NCBI RefSeq assembly: GCF_000471905.2
Contig: NW_006499563.1
Location: 2,371,286-2,435,285 of the forward strand
Source of the DNA: Amborella trichopoda
Lineage: Eukaryota > Streptophyta > Magnoliopsida > Amborellales > Amborellaceae
Length of the DNA stretch: 64,000 nt
Direction of reading: 5' to 3'
This document shows positions 31,568-40,780 of this stretch, piece after piece (the first letter of the stretch is position 1; every line of letters starts with the position of its first letter). The translations under genes were made by a program, and so were the position numbers. Below the pieces are notes generated by a model that saw nothing but the letters and a program-made list of their open reading frames with translations, was not told the origin of the DNA and ran no database searches.

Positions 31568-32612
31568 TTGTTTGACCAATGTCCTCTTTTACTTTCTGCA
31601 TTTACTTCTATGGCACCTAGGTTGTTCAACCCATTCATTCGAGTTGGGGACTTCTTTATCCCCACATCCGTGTCTATCCCAGGGAAGCAAACTACTCAAG
31701 CTTCCTTTCCTAGTCTCCTCTTGAGTCAAGACTCTTGGTCTGGCTCCCAGGTTCTCACCTGGATCGGTGCGAGAGGGGACTTAAAAGTCCCCACCTCCCA
31801 GCTGCCTTGCCCTGGTGGACCCTCCGCGAAGGCCTCTTTCATCGGTGGCACATCTGCCACCACACATGGCATGCACCCTGCTACCGACAAGTCTCTTGCT
31901 GGTCATATTGCGAAGGTACGCCGGAAGGCTGCCGCCATCACTCTCGCGAAAGACAAGCAAGTTGTCGTCGCTCTTGAGGTTCGCCGAAAGGCAACCTCTT
32001 ATGCTCCTTCATCACCCCGAACCTCCACACCTAGAGAGTCGGCACATAGAGGCAAAGGTCTTGAGATCTCCACCCCACGCACACACCCAAGGGCTCATGG
32101 TTCATCCACTCGAGCGGCACCTCGAGGCAACCCTCATGTTGCCTTGAGCTTTCATCCAGGGCTAGGCATTCTAGGGCCAAACCCTGCATGCACCATGCAT
32201 TTTCTTTCCACAACCCGGAGCAGCGCTAGCTCTACGCCACCTCGAGCACATGAGGGTCGACTACTTCATCCTCCCTCCCAACACATACAGCTGCACCCTG
32301 TGAGAAGTGGGCTTCTGCCTCACCCCTCATAGACACAAGCTCATAGGTCTCGACCTCAACTCAGCTCCTTCCTCTGTCGCTCTCCCCACACTAGGCAAAC
32401 ACCTCGAGCTTCAATGCTTGAAGGTCTTCCCAAAGAGTACCATCTTGAGCCAGCCTCGGGTCAGCCATGCACGTGCGCTCCACAAAGGAGCTCGGGGCAA
32501 CCACTTGATGTCAGACAGAGGCCTCCAGCCTCCAATGAAAAAACCCAGGCTGCCTTCTGTCCTTGGACCCCACTTCCTGTTTCAGCTCATAAACATGGCC
32601 CTTGCATGTTAG
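31568..32612 (+). pseudogene. ORF1 of D
   Basis: The first ATG downstream of the primer-binding site opens 254 codons (31568-32332), and homology continues in the next frame to about 32612. The protein is rich in Pro, Ser, His and Arg and has no recognised domain. Blocks shared with E1, H and G: SGSQVLTWIGARGDLKVP, GGTSATTHGMHPATDKSLAG and DKQVVVALEVRR. It is the longest intact ORF1 in the window. Conservation of the frame in four elements suggests it was once translated; its role is unknown. Confidence 0.65.
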
Positions 32613-34770
32613 AAGAAGGCGGGGCAGTCCAGGTCTCAGGCACGGTTCTAGAGTGAAGTCCCTAGCTGTCTCAAGGTTAAGCAAGAAAGAGGTCTTCAGA
32701 TCCTGACCAAAGAAGCCTCCAAGGCAGTCGAGGTCGCCACCTTTGATGACCTCCTCCCTCCAAACCCCTTTTTCCCTCTCCAAACTCCAGAGCTTGACCG
32801 AGTCCAAGAGTATTACTGGGTCGTCACTAATCAGAAGCCACGGTTCTAAGACCGTCAAGAACCGGTCCTCACAAGATCAGCATACAAGGCTTGGGTCCAG
32901 TCGGGACAAGATGAACCCCTCCAGACTGACTTGCCACGCACCACTCGTTGACCTCGGCAATCCGCTATCCCGCCAGGTTCTAACCTCAAGAAGAGACGGT
33001 CAGTGTTATGGTGATCAATGACCCGGACGACATTCAGGAGGAGCGGATGAACAAGTTTTAGGAAATGATGCAAGGCATCCTTAAAACGATGGAACGCCTA
33101 GAGGCCTTCAGGTCCCCTTCTTCGACCAGGTCCCCAATTGGTGAGGACACAGTTCCTAAGAAAACTCCTCCATCAGCCTCCCAAGTCGGTTCTACCTCTT
33201 GTGGGCCTCCCAAACCGACATAGATTCTATGGTGGCCCATAGCCTCAAGAACAAGGTCTTAGGCTTGCAAGAGATGCCGCTCTATCAAAAGCCATACCCT
33301 TCGTAAATAGACCAAGTACCCTTCCCTCCGAAGAACAAAAGGGGAAGCTCCCCATGTTCAACGGTACTATGTCGTCGCACCAGCATACTGCTCACTTCCA
33401 GACATCCTGTCCAGAGATAGTAACTAACGGACGACTACTCCTCCGCTAGTTCGTCGAAACTCTTGAAGGGCCAGCCTTCCAGTGGTATGCTCGACTGCCT
33501 CCCAACTCAATACACACATGGCAAAAGATGGAGCAATTGTTCTACCAACGCTTCTACGAAGTTCAAAGGAACAAGGAGACCATCGAACTCCTCACCCTGA
33601 TGCAAGACCCTGGTGACCCGGTTGATAAGTTCATCACCCACTGGAGAGAGTTGGAAACCTTCCATGCCACTCCCATGACCGAGAAGGAAGCGGTCCAGAC
33701 CTACATATGGAACATGTTTCTCGAGATCGCTCTACATGTCGAGGCATCCAATCCACCCTCCATGTCAGAGCTCATCTCCAAGGCAGTTTGTATTGAGGGA
33801 TTATTCAAGCATCACGACAACCCTCATTAGCAACCTGCCAACTATAACTCTCGCTCCAACAGTCAGGGCAGCCAAAGGGCAGTAATCAGCCCGACGGTCA
33901 CCGTGGCCAATACCAAAGGCGCGGTTCCTCAAACCCTGAACCTTTCCAAGGCATAGGTGTCTCTGACCTAGGGCAACCAGTAGTCCTACAGCAGCATCCC
34001 TCCTCCTAGAAATTCTAGACGAAATGACTACTGAGCCCAGTACCAGAATAAGGTTTACCCCTTCGACACAGAGTGGAAGTCTGAACTACTTTGACTGCTG
34101 GTGGAACATAACATGATATAATTGTCGAAGGCCCAATACTATGGGCAGGAGGCAAATGAGAAGTACAGTTCCTATCACAAGAGGGTATGCCACCCCACTT
34201 ACAACTGCTATATGCTCAACGACACGATCGAAGCCCTTATCAACAACGATCAGATAAAGCTCGAAGAGTGGAAAGGAGCATTCAGGGCAACTGAGGTTTC
34301 TCACATAGTCACGATCCAAGAGGACGATGGGGCAACCGCTATCCTTTGTGCATTTTTCTCCATAATGCTCGAAGAAGGGCTCGTCACTCTTAAGCCAGCA
34401 AGGCATCCCATGTACATGTCTCTAGGAACTGAGAACCTCTGGTGCGTGTATCACCAGATACAAGGCTATGGCATCACCGAATGCATGGGCTTCCACAAGC
34501 TCTTAACAGAAGAGATGCAGTGGTGTAAGGAAGTTCAACGTAACTCAGAAGGACACCCTCGAGTCCCTCTTTCGCATGAGCAAGAAGACCTCCTAACCCC
34601 AACCCAAGGAAGCACTGAGCTAGACCCTCTTCAAGGCAATGCTCCAATAAGGCCTTGTCACTCCCAAGCCTGCCAGGCAGCCGAGGCACCTTGTCCAAGG
34701 CATGGAAAAGCTCAGGTGCCCATACCGCCAAGTATGTGCCCACAAACTCAAGGAATGCTCTACGTTCGAA
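32613..34770 (+). pseudogene. Pre-gag and gag of D with two damaged zinc knuckles
   Basis: The pre-gag part (32640-33340) includes ETVSVMVINDPDDIQEE and several stops. The gag core (33340-33830) reads HQHTAHFQTSCPEIV, FVETLEGPAFQWYARL, WQKMEQLFYQRFYEV and MFLEIALHVEASNPPSMSEL; an in-frame TAG at 33447-33449 replaces a Gln codon. The first knuckle (about 34166-34207) has lost its first Cys to Ser (SSYHKRVCHPTYNC). The second (about 34440-34485) reads CVYHQIQGYGITEC with Tyr for the second His. The longest open part is 34122-34805. Confidence 0.88.
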
Positions 34771-35422
34771 GCTATTGTCGATATTCTCTCTTCGATTTCT
34801 CTTAGCTCAGGCTGTGTCATTGCGCGTGCCACATATCAAATCGACCCGGTCAACAAGACGAACATGCTCCCAAAATTTAGGCTCGATCCGACCCTAGATA
34901 AGGAAGATACGACCATGAAAATTTGCCCCCAAACTGTGGAAACTGGTTCATCAAGGGTGCTCCGTAATAGTGGATGACCTACTTATTTTAGGTAATTTGG
35001 CCATAACTTACTCAAGAAGCGTTTGAATGCATCGAAAATTAGTACCCGGGGATTTTTGAACGTTCTAAATCCAACGGCGATAGTCTGGATATCATTTGAT
35101 GCTCCAGTTATGGTGCTGTAGTCCAGGGTCCATTTTCAGCATGACAGAGGCAGAATTTCCCAAAACGGTTTTATCGTCTGCACTACCTTAAACTTGTCGG
35201 ATTCCTGTGAAACAGGGAAGATGTTCTTAGGAGACCATTAGCCACATTCCTACATGTTTTCAGGCCATTATAAGACTGTAAAAAAGTTCACTTCTACATC
35301 AGGGCTTATTGACCTATGACTTTCGTAGTTTATAGGCATTTTGGTACCCGTGGACCTAAGTCGCAGACTGCTCTCTCCTTATTCGCACCGGAGATACAAG
35401 TGATGAAAAGTACCCTCAAACA
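34770..35422 (-). repeat. LTR-K, truncated 3' LTR of F
   Basis: The minus strand begins TGTTTGAGGGTACTTTTCATC at 35422 and follows the U3 of LTR-C and LTR-A (GTCGTCTAAGGTAG-, GTTTAATGGC-type words, CCACATATCAAA). It breaks off near 34770 in the gag of element D, so U3 downstream of this point, R and U5 are missing. Confidence 0.75.
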
Positions 35423-35426
35423 CACT

Positions 35427-35685
35427 TGACCAAGATGAGGCTTTGAAGGTGGAGATATTGAGGATGAGCAACGAGTATAATGTGGTAGAGAGGGAGGTGA
35501 ACCGGTGGAGAGCAGAGAGCCAAGTTTTATCTTACAAGCCGACTGGACTCAACCTCACCATCAAGGCTGAAACCACCTCTGTGGCATAGGTTACCAGAGC
35601 AGTCACTGACCTTAAAGAACGTGCTCAAAAGTGTACTAGGCATTTCGAGATGGTGAGAGCGAGGATTAGTGAGGCTATTGATTGA
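35427..35685 (+). pseudogene. C-terminal tail of an antisense ORF in F
   Basis: The plus-strand frame reads EALKVEILRMSNEYNVVERE, NRWRAESQVLSYKPTG, one stop, then VTRAVTDLKERAQKCTRHFE and RARISEAID-stop. Charged heptad-like spacing suggests a coiled coil. It is antisense to F and lies between integrase and the LTR, like the PMD gene of B, but no PMD block is left because the LTR starts just before it. I cannot assign it to a family with certainty. Confidence 0.5.
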
Positions 35686-35939
35686 TTCTGGGGGCATTCT
35701 TCTTTCCGCTCCTCTTTACTGCTTTTTACCCTCGCTTGTATGCAAAACTTGATGAAATCTATGGAATGAAATGCCACTTTTTACTCCTGTTTTAGTCCGT
35801 CTTTCTTCTTTCATGGTTTGCAAACTCTCGCCTCAGATTGCTATCTCTTCGAAGGTGGTGAGCTATTGGGAGCCTCCTACATAGGCATTCTTATCTCTTT
35901 CATGCTTTTGATTTAAATGCCGTTTCGAGTTTTCATTCA

Positions 35940-36740
35940 AGCCCTTAGGGTATGCACCATTTTTTATTTTCACAAGACCCCGTAAGATTTTTTTTGTGAT
36001 GCTTTTGCCCCTGGATTTTATACAATGTCTGCCATTTTCTCATTTTTACTCACGATGCCCGCTCGGGTTTTCACCACGCCTGATTTTTTTATTTTTTACA
36101 TTTTATACTCACAATAACTGATGGTGCTATTGTGCCCCATCATTATTTTTACTTTTTATTTTCTTTTGACTTTCTTACCCATGATGCCCTTTCAAGTTTT
36201 CATCAGGTTCATTTTTTGGGGAGGCATCTTTAGGGTCATGCCGCCAGGACAATAATAGTAGGGTGTTTTAAGGTCGTACACAAAGACTTGAGGGTGTGTT
36301 TAAGGTCGTCCATCTGAGACCGTAATGGTAGTGTGTTTTAAAGTCGTACACCAAGACCTGAGGGCATGTTTAAGGTCATGCCTCCGAGACCGTAATGATA
36401 GTGTTTTTTAAGGTCATACACCAAGACCTGAAGGCATGTTTAAGGTCGTGCCTCCGAGACCATAATGATAGTGTGTTTTAAGGTCGTACACAAAGACATG
36501 AGTGCATTTTTAAGGTCGTGCCTTTGAGATCGTAAGGGTAGTGTTTTTGAAGGTCATACACCAAGACCTGATGGCATGCCTCCGAGACTGTAAGGGTAGT
36601 GTGTTTTAAAGTGATACACCAACACCTGAGGGCATGTTTAAGGTCGTTCCTCCGAGACTGTAATGGTAGTGTGTTTTAAGGTCATACACCAAGACTTGAG
36701 GGAATGTTTAAGGTCGTGCCTCCAAGACCGTATATCTGGG
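35940..36740. repeat. GGTC/GACC hairpin array, element F
   Basis: From 36230 there are seven units of about 70 bp (starts near 36258, 36333, 36404, 36472, 36541, 36599 and 36670), each with two half-units. The best half reads AGGTC-ATACACCAA-GACCT, a perfect 5-bp stem with a 9-nt loop. The preceding 35940-36230 is pyrimidine-rich with words such as TTTTCACCACGCC. The array abuts the integrase stop at 36747, so it is the start of the 3' untranslated region. Confidence 0.9.
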
Positions 36741-36746
36741 ATAATA

Positions 36747-37810
36747 CTACTTCAAGTAGCGACCATTGATTGGAGGCATGGCTTCATCTCCATCAGAACG
36801 AGCTACTACATAGGCTCTATTGGGGAAGGATTTATTGACCACAAATGGTCCCTCCCATTTTGGTTCGAACTTGCCTTTGCGTCGGCCATGCATGATGATG
36901 GGTCTCCTGATAGTTAAGACTAATTCAGAACAAGTGAATGAGTTTACCTTGACTGTTTTGTCGAAATCTCGTCTCATCCTGCCCTGATGGATTTCAAGGC
37001 TTTGCTGGGCTTCAAACCTTTTCTCATCAAGTGCATCTAACTCTTGGTAATGAAGCTTTGTTTTCTCATCTTTGGTCATGCCATGATGTATGGCAATGCG
37101 AAGTGAGGGGAGTTGGACTTCAAGGGGTAGGACAACTTCACTCGCATAAACAGGGAGTAAGGAGTATAGTCAGTAGAATTTCGTGTAATGGTGTGGTAAG
37201 CCCACAAGACTTCATGAAACTTCTCATTCTTTTTTGTCATCAAGACTGACTTCTGTAAGATATCACAAAGAGTCCTATTGAAGGCTTCAGCAAGGCCATT
37301 GACTAGAGGGTTGTACATGGTAGAGTACTTCCACTCAAAGCCAAACTTATTGACCATGTGGTGGATACACTAGCTTCGTAACTGGGGACCATTATCTGAT
37401 GTAATCCGGTCTGGGACATCGAATGGTTGATAATGTGATGCCGGATGAAGTTGGCTAACATCATTCCGGGATGCGATCACTTCAGCCCATTTAGAGAAGT
37501 GGTCTGTAGCAGCTAGAATAAAGACATGTCCCAAATCTGAAGGTGGGTCAATGAGTCCTACAATGTCCATGCCCTAATGTGAGAAGGGTCATGATGCCCC
37601 TGTAGGGTGGATAGGATCTGGAGCCCTATGGATGAAGTTTGTATGCATTTGACACACTTGGCATCTCTTGGCATAAGCTAAAGAATCTGCGACCATAGAT
37701 AGCCAATAATACCCCAACTTTTGAATTCGCTCGTAGAGCTTAGGGCCAGATTGGTGGAGTCCACAAATCCCGGTGTGTACCTCTTCAAGCACCTGCCCCA
37801 ACTTTTTCAT
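36747..37810 (-). pseudogene. Integrase of F
   Basis: Read from 37810: a zinc domain HTGICGLH...CQVCQ with the HHCC pattern; then MDIVGLIDPPSDLGHVFILA with TDHFSKWAE (first Asp); ITSDNGPQ (second Asp); NGLAEAFNRTL (Glu); and a C-terminal part with KGKFEPKWEGPFVV, ending NGRYLK-stop. All catalytic residues are present. The protein is broken into four frames by stops near 37570-37590 and 37357-37370 and a shift near 37080. Residues before the zinc domain connect to aRH across a spacer. Confidence 0.93.
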
Positions 37811-38620
37811 ATCAATGCATCTGAGGAGGATGCCATCGAAAGAACGTCAAAAGAGGATATTGCCTTAGAGCATGGTGTATTTGGTGGATATCCTTTGTAT
37901 GTTACGCTCAATAATATCATCTGGAAGATGAACATGTTTGACATAGTTGAATATGGGTTCTCTCCGATCTCCAACTTGCTCAATCTCAATGCACAATGAA
38001 TCAAAGACCTCCGCTTCTTGTTCATTGGGCTCAAGGATAGAGGCCCGTTCGGCGTCTCTCTCGGCTTTGATGACACCTTTGGCAGCGAGCAGTGCCTCGA
38101 ATGGATAAGGTGGGCACTCTAGAAAAAGGACTCGCTCATAAGCTGCTTCCACCTCTTCGATCAACTCAATACGTCTCCATTCCGCTACCCATATAAGCGT
38201 AGGCTCTTTCAACAAGATCAGAATGGTCGCGCCCCACTTGGCGAGAGCGTTAGTCTACAAGTCCAATCTTCAGGGTACATGCCTAAGGGAGAAATCATCG
38301 AGTCGTGCCATCAGGGTCTTAGCAGTGTCATGGTACTGTTTGAGGTTATCATTTCTCACATCATATATTCCCTTAAGCTACAAAATTACTAATTCAGAAT
38401 CATCGAGAATGGTTATTCATTCCAAATCCAGGTCAATGGCAATCTCGATGCCTATTATGAGTGCTTGGTACTCAGACTCATTATGCGAACCAATCTTTGT
38501 AAGGGAGTAGGACAAACGAATAATTCCATCTTGAGGGTGTGAGAATACTACTCTGACACTGCCTCTCTCTGACTAGAAGGCCCCTTCAAAGTACATCTTC
38601 CAGTCATATGGTGCCTCTGT
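37811..38620 (-). pseudogene. Archaeal-type RNase H and spacer of F
   Basis: The aRH begins near 38615 with KMYFEGAF (the usual catalytic Asp of YFDGA changed to Glu), then SHNESEYQALIIGIEIA, DDSELVIL, a LKGIYDVRNDNLKQYHDTAK block and FSLRHVP near 38280. The spacer to integrase (38215-37865) is an open frame of 116 codons rich in Glu. Several stops interrupt aRH (for example near 38560 and 38410). Confidence 0.85.
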
Positions 38621-39170
38621 ACAAAACACGTCTTCATCAGGGAGGTCATTCGATAAGGGCGAATCTGACAGCAGGGGGGTGTGCAGCTAGAAAGTCGGCT
38701 AGGGCCTGGCCTTTGATGGCTTTCTGCGGCACTTAAGTGATATCCAATTCCATCAATAATAGTGACCACTCTGCCAGATGTCCTGATAAGCAAGGACGCG
38801 ACATGAGTAATTTGATGGGGTCAGCTCATGAAATGAGCTGGACTATGTGGATGAGAAAGTAATGGCAAATTTTTTGAACCATGAAGATCAAGGCCAGATG
38901 TAATACAAGGTGGTTTCCCTCCCTTCTTCATTATGCTATGCAAGAAGAGCACTAAGTGACTCATCAAGAGCAGTCGCATATAAAATTAGAGGCTTCCCAT
39001 GCATAGGAGTAGAAAGCACTGGGGGATTCAACAGATAGGTTTTGATGTCTTTCAAGGAATTGACATGCATTGTCCCACTCGAAGGGTACGTCTTTTCTCA
39101 ACAGGAAGGTAAAGGGTCCTGAGAGATTGATGATGAACCTTCGTACTTAAGCAAACTTTCCTTGGAGAGA
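38621..39170 (-). pseudogene. Gypsy RNase H and tether of F
   Basis: Only fragments are readable. The end of the region has AEWSLLLMELDI, then QKAIKGQALADFLAAHPPAV in a shifted frame, the usual tether between the gypsy and archaeal RNases H in Tat elements. The upstream RNase H fold (38800-39170) is much decayed. Order and distance agree with element B. Confidence 0.65.
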
Positions 39171-40080
39171 TCTAAGATCTCAAAGATTCGTCAGTGGTGG
39201 CATTTCCTAAATTGCTTTGATCTTGACAGGTTTGATCTCCAACCCTCGATACCTGACAATGAACCCCCAAGAATTTCCCTGACCATACACCGAAGGCACA
39301 TTTCAGAGGATTCATCTTAAGCTGATGAAGACAAAGCCACTCAAACACCCGTTTAAGATCTCGAACGTGGGTATTTCTCTCTCCCGATTTCACCACCAGG
39401 TTGTCGACAAAACACTCTACCTCTTTGTGCAACTTATCGTTGAAGATGGTAGTCATGGCTCACTGATACGTGGCTCCTGCATTTTTAACCCGAATGGCAT
39501 CATTGAGTAACAGTAAACTCCCTTAGGAGTCAAGAAAGCCTCCTCATCTTCGGGTGCCATCCTTATCTTAATGTACCTGAATATCCATCTATAAAGGAGA
39601 AGGCCTGACAATATGTTGTAGAATCGATTAGCGTCTCAGTGAAGGGAAGGGGGAAGTCATATTTTTGACACGGAGCATTAAAGTCATGAAAGTCAATGCA
39701 AACCCTAATTTGCCCATTCTTCTTCTTGACTGGAGCAACATTGGCCAACCACATTGGATATCTAACCTCTCAGATGAAACCCACCACCTTGAGCCTAATC
39801 ATTTCGTCATCAATCTGAATTTCAAGGTCCGATCGTAACCTTCTCAACTTCTGCTTTATGGGTTTAAAGGACGAGTCCATACCAAGCCGATGGACTGCAA
39901 CCTGAGGGTCAAGACTGGGCATCTCATGATAGTGCCAAGCAAAGACATCTCGATTTGCTCGCAGGAAGGTGGTGTACTCTTCCCTTTCTTTTGGCGACAT
40001 GATGGCTGAGATGAAGGTTGGCCTTGGGTCAGCGTCATCACCCAGATTTATCTCTTCTAAATCATCAGTTGTGGCCTGTC
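39170..40080 (-). pseudogene. Reverse transcriptase of F, active site changed
   Basis: Blocks from 40080: PTFISAIMSPKEREEYTTFL, DVFAWHYHEMPSLDPQVAVH, KLRRLRSDLEIQIDDEM, MWLANVAPVKKKNGQIRVCI, QKYDFPLPFTETLID and FSFIDGYSG; a region with stops; NAGATYQ; then VECFVDNLVVKSGERNTHV (about 39390-39430). The family YVDD is FVDN here, so the second catalytic Asp has become Asn. KMNPLKCAFGV follows. Stops occur near 39770 and 39560-39480. Confidence 0.92.
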
Positions 40081-40489
40081 CGTCATCCTCCAACACTTTG
40101 GGGACTTCTTCGACCTCCGTTTCATCGGCAGTCAGAGAGCCAGAGGGCTCTTCCTCAACTTCAAATGCTTCCATCTCCCGGTCAAGAGTTATCGATTCCT
40201 TTGTCATTCCTACCCCGACCAGGGTCTCAATAATGCGATACATAGTAGCTATCTCAACTTTTTGTACAACCTGAGAAGGGTCAATGTCAAGAACAGGGAG
40301 CTAAGAAAACATGAGGGGTGAATTTTGGGAAATTTAGATGAGTTGATGAGGATCCGGATCAGAGGGAAAAGGCTTAAAAGATGTGGGGGAAGGATCTTGA
40401 GGAGCTTGGGTAGCTTGGGGAAGATCATCTTGAGAGAGGGGACGTTCATGAGGTGAGGGCGGTGGGGGTCAAGGTTCAGAAGACGAGAG
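40080..40489 (-). pseudogene. Protease-RT linker of F
   Basis: The minus strand reads ATMYRIIETLVGVGMTKESI followed by a strongly acidic stretch leading to LEEINLGDDADPRP. The upstream part (40249-40489) is Pro/Ser-rich in one frame. The linker matches G and E1 by its LEEINLGDE end. It begins exactly at the end of LTR-C. Confidence 0.7.
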
Positions 40490-40780
40490 TGGTTAGGTGC
40501 CTCGATCTCGCCCGCCGAGTGGGGTTGACTTGGTGGCGTGGTTTTAGGTTTGAGATGGACCCAGAACCTGAGATCGCTCTCTCGAGAACCACGTAAAGAA
40601 GACGTAGGCAGGAGTACCAACTAGTGAGAGAGGAATTAAGGTCGTGAGGCGGAACTTACCTCACGTCGGTCTGTGACACGCTAGGGCTAGTTCGTGTGGG
40701 TGCCCTCTTAGATCACGTTGGAATGCCTCCCTAGCCTATGGCCGGTTTGGAATCGCCTCCCTTGACCTGTTTCTCCTTTC

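Larger units (their letters stand above)
28901..34770 (+). mobile_element. Tat element D inserted in gag of I
   Basis: The plus strand runs LTR (28901-31520), PBS (31525), ORF1 (31568-32612), pre-gag and gag to about 34770, where it is cut by a minus-strand LTR fragment. No protease or pol remains. The LTR start lies directly in the gag reading of element I, so D is younger than I. Confidence 0.85.
34770..40489 (-). mobile_element. Tat element F, most complete pol
   Basis: The minus strand runs linker (40489 to 40080), RT, gypsy RNase H, aRH, integrase (to 36747), repeat array, tail of a plus-strand antisense ORF, then the first about 650 bp of a 3' LTR (35422 to 34770). Gag and protease are missing: LTR-C abuts the linker at 40490. 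It is the only copy here with the whole integrase catalytic triad readable. Confidence 0.85.
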
